The notes: generated from the letters alone by a model not told the origin. Shown: positions 15,277-25,793, counted from the first letter of the stretch. The stretch: DNA of 64,000 bases from Leifsonia xyli subsp. xyli str. CTCB07 (GCF_000007665.1 NC_006087.1:124001-188000); one strand, 5' to 3'. Numbers and translations: made by a program.

Positions 15277-16953
15277 GTGAGCGACACCCCGGCAGACGAC
15301 GGTAAGACCCCACGGGCGCGGCGCAACAGCGGTAGAAGCGCCGGCCACGGTGACGCGCGTCCCGGCGACGCTGGCGGGAAGAACACCGGCTGGATTCGTG
15401 GTGGCGATGCGGCGGGCGGTGGTGGTGACCGGGCGGGAACACCTCGGACAGGCTCTGGCGAGGGGAAGCCGCCTTTCCGTGCGAAGCGTTCGGCCGATGG
15501 CCGGCAGCCTTCCCGGGGTGAGCGTCCGTATGCGGTTTCCCCGTATCGCGGTGATCGTTCGGGTGACAGGAAGCCGTATCGGCGTGAGCCTTCCGAGGGC
15601 GGGGCTCCCCCGTATCGCGGTGAGCGTTCCGGGCAGGGGAAGCCGTCCTTCCGGGGCGAACGCTCCGGTGGCGGAAAGACTTCTTACCGCGATGACCGTG
15701 CTGGAAGACCGTCTCCTCGCGGTGAGCGTTCGCGCGGGGAGAAGCCGGAGAAGCCGGAGAAGCCGGCATATCGGGGTGAGCGCGCCGGTGAAGGCAAGCC
15801 GCCGTATCGCTGTGGCCGTGCTGGTGCGGGCGATTCTGCGGGCGAGCGCGCCGGTCGTTTCGGTAACGGCAACGACCGCGGAAGCGACGGTCGTCCCGAC
15901 CGGAACGGTCAGCGGCCGAAACGCAACGATCGTCGCAGCGGTTACGGCGATCGCGATGCACCGTCCTCACGTGGCTGGCGTTCTTCCGGCGGCGGTCGCC
16001 TCCACGCATCCCGTGCGACTCAGGGGCGTCGCGACGATGAGCGCCTGTGGACGAAGGGGGGCCGTCCCGCTCGTGGCGATTGGTCCGCCCAGGACACCGC
16101 GCTCACACCGGAGCAGGATAGGGCGCGCGAGTTGCGCTCCGTCCGGCCACGGCACGATGACCCCGACTTGCCGCACGACATCGAGGCACGCGACCTCGAT
16201 AAGGCGGCTCGCGTCGAACTCAAGACATTGAGCAAAGACAACGCGGAGTGGGTGGCACGGCACCTCGTGATGGTTTCGCGGGTCATTGAGGAAGACCCGG
16301 TGCTCGCGCACCGTCATGCGCTCTCGGCGTCACGGCGGGCCGGGCGTATCGGCGTCGTGCGTGAGACGCTCGCGATCACGGCCTACGCGACCGGTGACTT
16401 CGCGCTGGCCCTTCGCGAACTGAGGACCTACCGGCGGATCACGGGCTCCAACGACCAGCTGCCTCTGATGGTCGACAGCGAGCGAGGCGTCGGGCGCCCT
16501 GACCGCGCGCTCGAACTCGGGCGTTCTGTGGACCGTGCGACGCTCCCCAGCGATGTGCAGGTCTCCCTCGCCATTGCAATGTCGGGCGCGCGCCTGGACC
16601 GGGCGCAGCCGGAAGCGGCGCTCGCTGAGCTTGAGATCCCACAGCTGGACCCGGACCGCGCGTTCAGCTGGAGCCCGGATCTGTTTCACGCTTATGCGGA
16701 AGTGCTGGAGGAGCTCGGGCGTGCCGAGCAGGCGGCATCCTGGCGTGGGCACGCGGAGCGGGCGGCAGCGGCACTGGCGGAAGCTTATGCGGGCGGCGAG
16801 CGTGAGACTATCGCTGTGGTCGAGGAGGAGTACCGGATCGAGGGTCTGGACGCGATCCATGACGAGGGCGCGGGCGACGGAGCCGATGAGGGCGAGGCTG
16901 AGGCGGGAGTGCAGGAGGGTGAGCCGGGCGATGGCGTTGCTCCGGAGGAATGA
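15277..16953 (+). CDS. Arg/Gly-repeat protein with TPR-like C-terminal domain
   Basis: The function is not known. The 558-residue product has three parts. Residues about 1-250 are low-complexity and strongly basic, built of imperfect repeats of about 12-14 residues with the core Y/F-R-G-E-R-S/A-G-x-G-K-P. Residues about 260-500 are helical and TPR-like (for example RHALSASRRAGRIGVVRETL and LFHAYAEVLEELGRAEQAAS). The last 40 residues are very acidic. The C-terminal domain resembles a family in related actinobacteria often named tetratricopeptide repeat protein. It starts at GTG 15277, the first gene after the rRNA operon, and overlaps the following HAD gene by 23 bases. The repeats recall RNA-binding RGG proteins, which is only a suggestion. 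Confidence 0.8.
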   Translation: MSDTPADDGKTPRARRNSGRSAGHGDARPGDAGGKNTGWIRGGDAAGGGGDRAGTPRTGSGEGKPPFRAKRSADGRQPSRGERPYAVSPYRGDRSGDRKPYRREPSEGGAPPYRGERSGQGKPSFRGERSGGGKTSYRDDRAGRPSPRGERSRGEKPEKPEKPAYRGERAGEGKPPYRCGRAGAGDSAGERAGRFGNGNDRGSDGRPDRNGQRPKRNDRRSGYGDRDAPSSRGWRSSGGGRLHASRATQGRRDDERLWTKGGRPARGDWSAQDTALTPEQDRARELRSVRPRHDDPDLPHDIEARDLDKAARVELKTLSKDNAEWVARHLVMVSRVIEEDPVLAHRHALSASRRAGRIGVVRETLAITAYATGDFALALRELRTYRRITGSNDQLPLMVDSERGVGRPDRALELGRSVDRATLPSDVQVSLAIAMSGARLDRAQPEAALAELEIPQLDPDRAFSWSPDLFHAYAEVLEELGRAEQAASWRGHAERAAAALAEAYAGGERETIAVVEEEYRIEGLDAIHDEGAGDGADEGEAEAGVQEGEPGDGVAPEE

Positions 16954-17950
16954 GAACGGTGTTTCGCCCCTGGACGGCCGCGATCTGATCCTGGCGGATC
17001 TGGACGGTGTCGTCTATAAGGGACCGGATGCGATCCCGCATGCGGTCGAGAGCCTGAATCGCGCAGCGGAAACCACACGAGTCGGTTACATTACGAACAA
17101 CGCTTCCCGGACAGCGGTGTCGGTCGCCGGGCATCTGACCGAACTCGGTCTTCGGGTCGAGCCCACGGATGTCGTGACGTCGCCGCAGGCTGCTGTGCGG
17201 CTCCTGAGCCAGCAGGTGCCGCCCGGGGCGACCGTCCTCGTCGTCGGCGGCGACGGACTGGTGGACGAGGTCCGCAAAGGCGGTTTCGGGGTCACCCGCT
17301 CCGCCGAGGACGACCCGGCGGCGGTGATCCAGGGTTTCGCACCCGATGTGGGGTGGACGCAGCTCGCCGAGGCGGCGTTCGCGCTCCAAGGCCGAACCGA
17401 TGCCGAGCGGCCTTGGATCGCCACGAACATCGACTGGACCATCCCGGTGGCTCGCGGGGTCGCGCCCGGAAACGGCACTCTCGTCTCGGCTGTGCATACG
17501 GCGGCTGGGCGCCTGCCGATGGTGGCGGGCAAACCGGAGGTGGCTATCTTCGCGGAGGCGGTGGCGCGCTTCGCTGCGGCGAGACCGCTTTTCATCGGCG
17601 ACCGCCTCGACACCGATGTGCTCGGTGCGAACCGGGCCGGAATTGACTCCGTGCTGGTGCTGACGGGGATCGACCGGGCCAAGCAGCTGATCGCGGCCGA
17701 CGCGGACTCGCGGCCGGCCTACATCCTCGACGATTTGCGCGGACTCGCACAGCCGTATCCGGTCGCGAAGGTGGCCCGGAACGGTGCGGTGAGCGTGGGC
17801 GACGCGACGGTGACGATCGACGGCAACGATGTCCGCATCCTGACATCGGGCAGCGACGAGCTGAACCTGCTGCGTGCGGCGTGTGTGGCGATCTGGAACT
17901 CCGGGCGTGCCATCTACGGGCTCGACGTGCCCGAACGGCTGTACATCTGA
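16931..17950 (+). CDS. HAD-IIA family hydrolase (NagD-like phosphatase)
   Basis: Cytoplasmic phosphatase of the haloacid dehalogenase superfamily. The 339-residue product shows motif I LILADLDGVVYKG with the nucleophile and acid aspartates at about 23 and 25, motif II YITNNASRT, and motif IV GDRLDTDVLGANRAGID. A cap domain of type C2 lies between II and IV. A C-terminal extension of about 80 residues follows the core, as in actinobacterial members found beside tlyA. ATG 16931 is preceded by GAGGGTGAG and overlaps the upstream TPR gene, which suggests coupling. The substrate is not known; phosphoglycolate or sugar phosphates are typical. It converges with menC five bases later. Confidence 0.85.
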   Translation: MALLRRNENGVSPLDGRDLILADLDGVVYKGPDAIPHAVESLNRAAETTRVGYITNNASRTAVSVAGHLTELGLRVEPTDVVTSPQAAVRLLSQQVPPGATVLVVGGDGLVDEVRKGGFGVTRSAEDDPAAVIQGFAPDVGWTQLAEAAFALQGRTDAERPWIATNIDWTIPVARGVAPGNGTLVSAVHTAAGRLPMVAGKPEVAIFAEAVARFAAARPLFIGDRLDTDVLGANRAGIDSVLVLTGIDRAKQLIAADADSRPAYILDDLRGLAQPYPVAKVARNGAVSVGDATVTIDGNDVRILTSGSDELNLLRAACVAIWNSGRAIYGLDVPERLYI

Positions 17951-17954
17951 GCGG

Positions 17955-18947
17955 TCAGCGCTCGAGCGTACGCTCGAGCTGCCCGTAGCAGCGGCGGACA
18001 CGGTTCCGCCACCATTCCCGGCGCTCGGCGGGAGCGGCCAGTTCTGCGAGCCGGTCCGGGGCGATCGCCGGGCGCACGACGGGGATGCTGCCGCCGACCG
18101 GGAGCAGGGGATCGACGGCGACATCCCGCTCGAACATCGCGACCGTGCCGAGTCCGCAATCGAACTCGAGCTCCGGAACGGCAGCGGCGAGGTGAGCGCC
18201 CATCGCGACGCCGACTGAGGTGTCGATCGCGCTGGAGACGACGACCGGGAGACCGGCGGCCTCGACGATCCGCAGAGCGGAATGGATGCCGCCCAGCGGC
18301 TGTGCCTTGATGACCAGCAGATCGGCCGCTCCCGCACGGGCGACGGCGAGCGGGTCGCCGGCCCTGCGGACGCTTTCGTCGGCGGCGATCGGGATTCCCA
18401 TGTACGCGGTGCGCCGGCGGATTTCGGCCAGTTCTTCCACGGACGGACAGGGCTGCTCGACGTATTCGAGGTCGAACGGGGCGAGCGCATGGATGGCGTG
18501 CTCGGCCTCATCCACGTTCCACAGGGCGTTAGCGTCGATGCGGAGGCGGCCTTCGGGGCCGAGGCGCTCGCGCACGGCGCGGACGCGTGCGATGTCGTCG
18601 GCGAGGGTCTGGCCGGGCTCGGCGACTTTGACCTTCGCCGTGCGCGAGCCCGGGTAGCGCGACAGCACCCTGGGCACCTCTCCGGCCGCGACAGCCGGCA
18701 CCGTGGCGTTGACGGGGATGCGCTCGCGCAATCCCGGTGGTGTGGCGCGCCAGCCGAAGTCGATCGCGGCGTGCAGCCAGGCGGCTGACTCGGCATCGTC
18801 GTACTCGGTGAACGGCGAGAACTCCGTCCAGCCCTGAGGGCCGTCGAAAAGCACCGCCTCGCGGGCGGCGATGCCACGGAACCTGCTGGTCATCGGAAGG
18901 CGGACGACGTGAGAAGTCGCTAACAGGTCGGACAGCCCGGGCATCAT
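17955..18947 (-). CDS. menC: o-succinylbenzoate synthase
   Basis: Dehydrates SHCHC to o-succinylbenzoate in menaquinone synthesis. It is an enolase-superfamily member: the barrel carries the catalytic lysine pair in TAKVKVAEPG, metal ligands in RIDANALWN, EYVEQPC and AADES, and the second lysine in LLVIKAQPLGGI. The length of about 330 residues is normal for the actinobacterial type. The frame is open further upstream, but the Met-Met pair at 18944-18947 fits the family N-terminus (MPGLSDLL...VVRLPM). It is divergent from menB, whose start is 57 bases away, so both may share one control region. Confidence 0.92.
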   Translation of the reverse strand: MMPGLSDLLATSHVVRLPMTSRFRGIAAREAVLFDGPQGWTEFSPFTEYDDAESAAWLHAAIDFGWRATPPGLRERIPVNATVPAVAAGEVPRVLSRYPGSRTAKVKVAEPGQTLADDIARVRAVRERLGPEGRLRIDANALWNVDEAEHAIHALAPFDLEYVEQPCPSVEELAEIRRRTAYMGIPIAADESVRRAGDPLAVARAGAADLLVIKAQPLGGIHSALRIVEAAGLPVVVSSAIDTSVGVAMGAHLAAAVPELEFDCGLGTVAMFERDVAVDPLLPVGGSIPVVRPAIAPDRLAELAAPAERREWWRNRVRRCYGQLERTLER

Positions 18948-19003
18948 TCCACAAGTTTCCCACGACTCCCTTATGCCGGAACGGGCCACCGTAGGCTGTC
19001 TTC

Positions 19004-19915
<912 letters not shown>

Positions 19916-19927
19916 GGTTACGGAACG

Positions 19928-21181
19928 ATGAGACCGCTCAGGGCGCTGGACGCCGGCCGGCCGGCCGATGTGTTCGTCGCACTGCGGGCCGCGTTGAGCG
20001 AAGGGGGGCCAGCGGTCCTGCCTCGTGACGGCGGGGCTGAGGGGGGAAGACGTTCCGGCGATCGGGCGCCCGTCGAGGGGACGGTCGCACAGAGCGTCGC
20101 TCTGGTGATCGAGACGTCGGGGTCGACCGGGCCACCGAAGCGGGTGGCGTTGTCGGCGGATGCGCTCCTTGCGAGTGCGGCGGCTTCAGCCGGGGCGATG
20201 GGAGGCCAGGGACAGTGGCTGCTGGCGCTGCCGGCGCGCTACGTCGCGGGCGTTCAGGTTCTCGTGCGGTCGCTGGCGGCGCAGACCGAGCCGGTCTATG
20301 CCGAGGAAGGGCGCTTCGAGGCGGAACGATTCGCGCGGGCGGCGGGCAGGCTCGACCATGATCTCCGCTACACATCGCTGGTTCCGGTGCAGCTCGCCCG
20401 GCTGATGGACGCCATCGAGGGCGGCTCCCGAACGGTCGCGGAGGCGGTTCGCCGATTCGACGGGATTCTGATCGGGGGGCAGTCGCTCGATCCACTGCTG
20501 CGGCAGCGGGCGGTGACGGCGGGTGCGCGCATCCTGAGCACCTACGGGTCCAGCGAGACTGCGGGAGGGTGCGTCTACGATGGTGCGCCGATCGGGACGA
20601 CGGTGGTGCGCGAGGTCGCCGGGATGCTCGAGATCAGCGGGCCGTCGCTGGCCGAGGGGTATCTGGGGGAGGCGGAGCGGACGGCGGCGGCGTTCCATGA
20701 GCAGGAGGGGGTGCGCTGGTACCGCACGGGGGATCTGGGAAGCGTGGTCGATGGACGGGTGCGGGTGCGCGGGCGCGCGGACAACGTGATCGTCTCGGGT
20801 GGGGAGAAGGTGCTGCTCGACGCGGTCGAACGGGTGGTCCGGGAGAGGCCGGGGTATGAGGCGGCCGTTGTGGTCGGTGCGGCGGACGCGGAGTGGGGGC
20901 AGGCGCCGGTGGTCGTGGTCGGAGGGGGGAAGCGGGAACGCGGTGTGGTCATCGGGGGAGGGGCTGGCGGCAGTGGTCGTGGACCTGCGGTGGAGGATAT
21001 GGAGGGTGGAGAAGAACTGACTGCGCTGCGGGCGAGCGTGGTGCGGAGGCTCGGCCGGGCCGCCGCTCCGTCGCGGATCGTCCGGGTGGGGGAGCTGCCC
21101 CGATTGGGCAGCGGCAAGCCGGATCGGCCCGAAATCGGGAGGATCGCCGCGGGAAGCGGCTACCCGGGAACGGAGGCATAG
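19928..21181 (+). CDS. menE: o-succinylbenzoate-CoA ligase
   Basis: Activates o-succinylbenzoate with ATP and CoA, giving the substrate of MenB. It is an ANL-superfamily enzyme, short at 417 residues as in related actinobacteria. Visible marks are the P-loop VIETSGSTGPPKRVALS, the A5 motif ILSTYGSSETAGG, the hinge YRTGDLG...VRGRADNVIVSGGEKV and the C-terminal catalytic lysine in RLGSGKPDR. A glycine-rich stretch of about 30 residues (GGGKRERGVVIGGGAGG) sits in the C-terminal lid domain and is unusual. It lies between menB and menA. Confidence 0.9.
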   Translation: MRPLRALDAGRPADVFVALRAALSEGGPAVLPRDGGAEGGRRSGDRAPVEGTVAQSVALVIETSGSTGPPKRVALSADALLASAAASAGAMGGQGQWLLALPARYVAGVQVLVRSLAAQTEPVYAEEGRFEAERFARAAGRLDHDLRYTSLVPVQLARLMDAIEGGSRTVAEAVRRFDGILIGGQSLDPLLRQRAVTAGARILSTYGSSETAGGCVYDGAPIGTTVVREVAGMLEISGPSLAEGYLGEAERTAAAFHEQEGVRWYRTGDLGSVVDGRVRVRGRADNVIVSGGEKVLLDAVERVVRERPGYEAAVVVGAADAEWGQAPVVVVGGGKRERGVVIGGGAGGSGRGPAVEDMEGGEELTALRASVVRRLGRAAAPSRIVRVGELPRLGSGKPDRPEIGRIAAGSGYPGTEA

Positions 21182-21207
21182 CCGATCTTGTTACGATTCG
21201 CTCTGTG

Positions 21208-22191
21208 ATGAGTCAGAACAAGCCTCGAATGCAGCGGATGGCGCCTCCCCCGGCGCGCGGACCACGCGGTGGCAAGAGCGGACGCCCGGGAGCCGCGGCC
21301 GCAGCGGTGCGGCCGGCGACGGGCCGGGACTGGATCGCCGGGGCGCGGTTGCGGACGCTCCCGCTGGCGATCGCTCCCGTCCTCATCGGTGTGGGGGCGG
21401 CGAAGGTCGCAGAAGGGCCAGGGGTCTGGCATCCCGTGCGGTCGCTGCTGTGTCTCGTGGTCGCTGTCCTGCTCCAGATCGGCGTGAACTACGCAAACGA
21501 CTACTCCGACGGCATCCGCGGCACAGACCAGTTCCGGGTGGGGCCGGGGCGGCTCACCGGGTCGGGGAAGGCAGCACCACGCAGAGTTCTGACGGTCGCC
21601 CTGGTCTCCTTCGGGCTCGCGGCGATCGCGGGACTGGCGCTCATCGTCCTCACGCAGCACTGGTGGGTCCTGCTCGTGGGAGCGGCCGCCATCGCCGCGG
21701 CCTGGTTCTACACCGGGGGAAAGCGGCCGTATGGCTATTACGGGCTCGGAGAGGTGTTCGTCTTCCTCTTCTTCGGGCTGGTCGCGGCCGCCGGGACGAC
21801 GTACATGCTGGCGGGGGTCATCAACCAGGAATCGTGGTTCGGGGCGGTCCTCGCGGGGCTCATCGCGTGCGCGGTGCTGATGGCGAACAACATCCGGGAC
21901 ATCGAACCGGATCGCCTCGCGAAGAAGCGGACGCTGGCCGTGCTGCTCGGCGATGTCGCGTCGCGGATCGTGTTCTGCGTGCTCGTTCTGGCGGCGTTCG
22001 CGATCCTTGGCATGCTCGCGCTGCTCTATCCGATCGCGTGGTTCGGGATGTTCGCGCTGCTCGCGGCGCTGCCGACGTGCGTCATCGCTCTGTTCGCCAG
22101 GACCGCGCGGGAGCTGGTGACCGCTCTTCAGCTCACGAGCCTGACAGGGCTGCTGGTTGCGATCGCACTGGGACTCGCCTACGCGCTCTGA
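21208..22191 (+). CDS. menA: 1,4-dihydroxy-2-naphthoate polyprenyltransferase
   Basis: Membrane UbiA-family enzyme that attaches the isoprenoid chain to DHNA, giving demethylmenaquinone. The product of about 327 residues has a hydrophilic basic N-terminus of about 35 residues and then about nine helices. The aspartate-rich motifs are NYANDYSDGIRGTD (first, NDxxD type) and the segment NNIRDIEPDRLAKKRTLAVLLG (second). ATG 21208 is directly preceded by an in-frame GTG; either could be used. It is 26 bases after menE. Confidence 0.93.
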   Translation: MSQNKPRMQRMAPPPARGPRGGKSGRPGAAAAAVRPATGRDWIAGARLRTLPLAIAPVLIGVGAAKVAEGPGVWHPVRSLLCLVVAVLLQIGVNYANDYSDGIRGTDQFRVGPGRLTGSGKAAPRRVLTVALVSFGLAAIAGLALIVLTQHWWVLLVGAAAIAAAWFYTGGKRPYGYYGLGEVFVFLFFGLVAAAGTTYMLAGVINQESWFGAVLAGLIACAVLMANNIRDIEPDRLAKKRTLAVLLGDVASRIVFCVLVLAAFAILGMLALLYPIAWFGMFALLAALPTCVIALFARTARELVTALQLTSLTGLLVAIALGLAYAL

Positions 22192-22262
22192 CCGCGCGGG
22201 GTGGCTCTGACCACGTGGGCCGGCTTTGAGCTCCCGGGGAGACGGGGCCGTCCCGCCGCCGG

Positions 22263-22586
22263 TCAGGCGGGTGCGCCGGGCTTCTGCTCCTGGTCGGTGG
22301 CGCGGATCGGACCCAGCGCGTCCTGTGCCGCGTCCACCGCGGCGTCCTCGACGTCGTCATCCGGGGAGGCGCCGGGCTTCTCGCGGTGGCGGGCTGCGTA
22401 CAAATCGGTGGAGACCGCGTTGCGGGGGCTGCTCAGGAAGATGTAGGAGAGGCAGAGTCCGATGAGCGCTGCGGCGATCGCGGAGGCCCACCAGATGATG
22501 CCGAGCAGAAGCAGGATGACGAGAGGGACGGCGAACACCAGGAGCCGGAGCGCGCTGTAGGTCAGCCAAGAGGGAATCCGCTTCAC
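22263..22586 (-). CDS. DUF4229-type small membrane protein
   Basis: The 107-residue product has two hydrophobic helices near the N-terminus (residues about 10-55, TYSALRLLVFAVPLVILLLLG and ASAIAAALIGLCLSYIFL) and a charged cytoplasmic tail rich in Asp/Ala. This is the DUF4229 pattern, and such genes are commonly found beside menA in actinobacteria. The function is unknown. It is convergent with menA and divergent from the next gene, with start codons 42 bases apart. Confidence 0.75.
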   Translation of the reverse strand: MKRIPSWLTYSALRLLVFAVPLVILLLLGIIWWASAIAAALIGLCLSYIFLSSPRNAVSTDLYAARHREKPGASPDDDVEDAAVDAAQDALGPIRATDQEQKPGAPA

Positions 22587-22628
22587 TCTCCCAGCTTAGG
22601 CACCGACTCTGAGAGTTACGATTGACTC

Positions 22629-22985
22629 ATGGTTCGCCTCTGGATAGTCCTCGGCGTCGCAGCCGCGGTTTTCTACATCTATTCCCTGGTGGACTGCGCC
22701 TTCTTCGACCGGTCGCGGGTGCGCGCCCTCCCTAAATCTGTCTGGTTGCTTGTGACCGTCGTCTTCCCTCTCATCGGCGGCCTCCTGTGGTTCGTCGTCG
22801 GCCGGCGGCGGCTGTCGCAGGCTCCGGGGCGCCGGGTGGTCGCGCCGGACGACGATCCCGAGTTCCTCGGGAAGCTGCGGTTCGACCGCGACCAGGAAGA
22901 GCGCATCCGGCGGCTCGAGAAGGAATTCGCCGACCTGGATGACAAGAACAAGCCCGACGACCAGACCGGTTACCGGGGTGCCTGA
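22629..22985 (+). CDS. PLDc_N-domain membrane protein
   Basis: The 118-residue product has two membrane helices (LWIVLGVAAAVFYIYSLVDCAFF and KSVWLLVTVVFPLIGGLLWFVVG). They enclose the motif of the phospholipase D-nuclease N-terminal domain: VDCAF, then KSVWLL, then GGLLWFVVGR. A charged coiled-coil-like tail of about 40 residues follows. The domain usually occurs as a small stand-alone membrane protein of unknown role. The gene overlaps the start of menD by about 47 bases, so the two are probably cotranscribed. Confidence 0.78.
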   Translation: MVRLWIVLGVAAAVFYIYSLVDCAFFDRSRVRALPKSVWLLVTVVFPLIGGLLWFVVGRRRLSQAPGRRVVAPDDDPEFLGKLRFDRDQEERIRRLEKEFADLDDKNKPDDQTGYRGA

Positions 22986-24756
22986 CGCGCGGGCGGCGGA
23001 CGAGCCCGCGCAGCGCCTCCCCCGAACCGGGAACCCGGCGACGGACTACGCTCTCGCACTGCTGGCACACCTCATCGGAGCCGGCGTGCGCGACATCGTG
23101 GTCAGCCCCGGCTCGCGCTCGCAGGCCCTCGCGCTCGCCGCGGCCGAACTCGAGCGGGCGGGCGCCGTGAGGCTGCACGTCCGTCTCGACGAGCGGGTGG
23201 GCGGATTCCTCGCGCTCGGGATCGGACGCGAGACCGGCGCGCCCGCCGCTGTCGTGACGACGAGCGGGACGGCGACGGCCAACCTCCACCCGGCCGTTCT
23301 CGAAGCGCACGAGTCCGGGGTGCCGCTCATCGTGATCACCGCGGACCGGCCGCCGGAGCTTCGCGGCATCCGATCGAGCCAGACGACCCACCAGGACGGG
23401 TTGTACGGCGTCGCCGTGCGGCTCGCGAAGGATGTGCCCGCTCCGAGCGGCGAAGAAGAGGATGTCGCGACGGCGGCACGGCTGGCGGTCGAATCCGTGC
23501 GCGCGGCCGTCGGCGCGGAGACAGCTGACCCGGGACCGGTTCACCTGAACCTCGCCTTCCGAGAGCCGCTCTCCGTCGCAGTGCCGCCGCTGCCTGTGGT
23601 GGAACGGGGGGCGCTTCCGGCGCTCGCAGGAGCGCAGAAGCTCGGCCGTGAGACGGTCGTGCCCGGCATCGGCCCGTCCACTGTCGTGATCGCCGGGGCG
23701 GACGCCGGTCCGGAAGCCGAGGAGTACGCGCGCTCGGCGGGGTTCCCGCTGCTGGCGGAAGTGAGCAGTGGGTCCCGTTTCGGGCCGAACCTCGTGGTCG
23801 CGTACCGGGAGCTGCTGCGGGAACCGGAGTTCGGGGGGCGGGTGCGCCGTGCCGTGGTGTTCGGGCATCCTACGCTCAGCCGCGAAGTGCCCGCCCTGCT
23901 GCTACGCGACGATGTGGAGACGGTCGTGGTCGCGCCGCGCGGACGGCAGGCTTACAACCCGGGGCGGCGCGCGGTCATCGTCGGTGCGGTGCGGCCGGCT
24001 GTGGAGGCGGACCCGCGCTCGCCGGAGGCGCGGGCCTGGGTGGGACTCTGGGTGTCCGCCAGCCGCCGGCTGGTCGAGGCCGCGGAGCGGGTGGCGTCCC
24101 CGGACGCGACGGCGCCGGACCTGGCGAAGGCGCGGTCCCTCGACCCTTCCGACGCGCTGGCGTTCGCGCGAATGGAGCTCGCCGCTGTCCGCGCACCGAT
24201 CACCCGGCCGTTGCTCGCTGAGGCGCTGTGGCGTCACACCTGGCCGCACGATCGGCTGGTGCTCGGCGCGTCCCGTTTGATCCGGGATGCCGACCGCATC
24301 GTTCCGGGGAAGAGACTGCGCGTGCATTCCAATCGCGGTCTGGCGGGGATCGACGGCACGATCGCGACGGCCATCGGCGTCGCTCTCGCGAGCCAGGCGG
24401 TCGCTGTCGAGACGGGCACGCTGCCCGGGATCACGCGAGTCCTGCTGGGCGATCTGGCGCTGCTCCACGACGCGGGGGCCCTCCTCGGCGGCTCCGGAGA
24501 AGCCTGGCCGAACGTGCAGGTGATCGTCGGGAACGATGGCGGGGGGACGATATTCGACGGGCTCGAGGTCGCGACGATCGCTTCGCCGGCCGCATTCGAC
24601 CGCGTCCTGTACACGCCGCAGAGGGGGGACATCGCGGCGCTCTCCACCGCGTACGGGTGGGCGCATCGGGTCGTGCGGACCAAGGGCGAACTCGATCAGG
24701 CCCTCTCGGCGCCGCCGGCGGGGGCCAGCGTCCTGGAGGTCCCGCTTGAGCGCTGA
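22939..24756 (+). CDS. menD: SEPHCHC synthase (MenD)
   Basis: Thiamine-diphosphate enzyme that joins isochorismate and 2-oxoglutarate, the first committed step of menaquinone synthesis. The 605-residue product carries the N-terminal block IVVSPGSRSQALALAAAEL, the catalytic-glutamate region RLHVRLDERVGGFLALG, TSGTATANLHPAVLEAH, and the C-terminal ThDP-Mg site GDLALLHDAGALL...VIVGNDGGGTIFD. The start at about 22939 overlaps the upstream gene; a GTG a little downstream is an alternative that keeps the whole conserved region. It ends the first men cluster. Confidence 0.93.
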   Translation: MTRTSPTTRPVTGVPDARAADEPAQRLPRTGNPATDYALALLAHLIGAGVRDIVVSPGSRSQALALAAAELERAGAVRLHVRLDERVGGFLALGIGRETGAPAAVVTTSGTATANLHPAVLEAHESGVPLIVITADRPPELRGIRSSQTTHQDGLYGVAVRLAKDVPAPSGEEEDVATAARLAVESVRAAVGAETADPGPVHLNLAFREPLSVAVPPLPVVERGALPALAGAQKLGRETVVPGIGPSTVVIAGADAGPEAEEYARSAGFPLLAEVSSGSRFGPNLVVAYRELLREPEFGGRVRRAVVFGHPTLSREVPALLLRDDVETVVVAPRGRQAYNPGRRAVIVGAVRPAVEADPRSPEARAWVGLWVSASRRLVEAAERVASPDATAPDLAKARSLDPSDALAFARMELAAVRAPITRPLLAEALWRHTWPHDRLVLGASRLIRDADRIVPGKRLRVHSNRGLAGIDGTIATAIGVALASQAVAVETGTLPGITRVLLGDLALLHDAGALLGGSGEAWPNVQVIVGNDGGGTIFDGLEVATIASPAAFDRVLYTPQRGDIAALSTAYGWAHRVVRTKGELDQALSAPPAGASVLEVPLER

Positions 24757-24961
24757 CCTCCTCGTCCGATGTGCGCGTCGGACGCTGGCAGTGCCGGCCG
24801 GGGTCGGGGAGCCCTGGACATAAGAAGTGTGACAGAGCACCCCGGATGGCGGCGCAGGACCACCGCTGGAGCTAGCGTGTGGAGGGGTGTAACTGCAAGG
24901 GTAGGGTTTGCGGTTTCATGTGGGGACTTATGTGGGGAGTTAGCGAGGATGGTGGGGAGCG

Positions 24962-25793
24962 ATGCCGAAGAAGCGGTCGCCGGGTGAGGGCGGTCTCCAC
25001 TATGACAGGGCGAAGGGCCTGTGGCGTGGAAGGTATGACGACGGCTTCCACCCTGATGGTCGCCGCCGGCAGCGTGAGGTGTCGGCGCGGACGCAAACTG
25101 TCGCGCGTGAGAGGCTGAAGCAGAAGCTTGCGGAGATCGCGGAGTACGGTACGACCTTGGGTCGCACGGTGACTGTTGCGGCATGGGCTGAGCATTATAT
25201 CGAGACCGATTGTTGGATGAGGCTGAAGCCGAACTCACTCGCGACCACAGAGTCTCTGATGCGGAACTGGATCGTTCCCCTCCTCGGCCGCCGGCGCATC
25301 TCGGAGCTGAAACCCTCGGATGTTCGCCTGGTGCATAAGGCCGTCTTCGATGCTGGCCTCGCGACAGGCACCGCCCGCAAGGCACACGAGATTCTCAGCG
25401 GCATGCTCAGCGCCGCAAAGGCCGACGGGCTTGTGACACGCAACGTCGTGGACGACGTGAAGCCTCCGGAGGTCATCGCGAAGAACCCTCGCGGCAGCCT
25501 CAGCACCGAGCAGGCGCTCGCCGTGCTCGCCGCATCCGCGAACGTGGAGGGCACCCGCTGGTGGGTGGCGGTGCTCGACGGCATCCGTCAGTCCGAACGA
25601 CTCGGAGCCCTGATCGAGGGCCTGGACCTTGATGCGGGGACTCTGCGCGTGGACTGGCAGCTTGAGGAGCTGCGCTCCGAGCACGGATGCGAGCCGCTCG
25701 CCGAGGGACAGTGGTCGTGCCTGACCAAGCGCGGCTCGTCATTCCCCCAACGCCGGTTCAAGGTGAAATCGTCCCTGGAGTACATCCACCTGT
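24962..25793 (+). pseudogene. tyrosine recombinase (phage-type integrase), N-terminal fragment
   Basis: The ATG 24962 frame gives an AP2-like arm-binding start (KKRSPGEGGLHYDRAKGLWRGRYD), a SAM-like core-binding domain (about residues 65-160) and the beginning of the catalytic domain (about 180-275). The frame is cut near residue 277 by an IS481-like end; the fused tail, reading into the IS antisense, is not integrase. The Arg/His box and the nucleophile Tyr are missing, so it cannot be active. The start of the window's accessory region lies just before this gene. No tRNA att site was seen on its upstream side. Confidence 0.85.

Noticed and set aside
15430..16020. Repeat-rich DNA at 15.4-16.0 kb as a non-coding repeat array
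   Set aside because: The repeats keep the reading frame of the long gene and vary at the third base, so they are coding repeats.
16808..18877. 689-codon minus-strand frame opposite the HAD gene and in menC
   Set aside because: It is a wrong-frame reading of menC joined to the antisense of the HAD gene.
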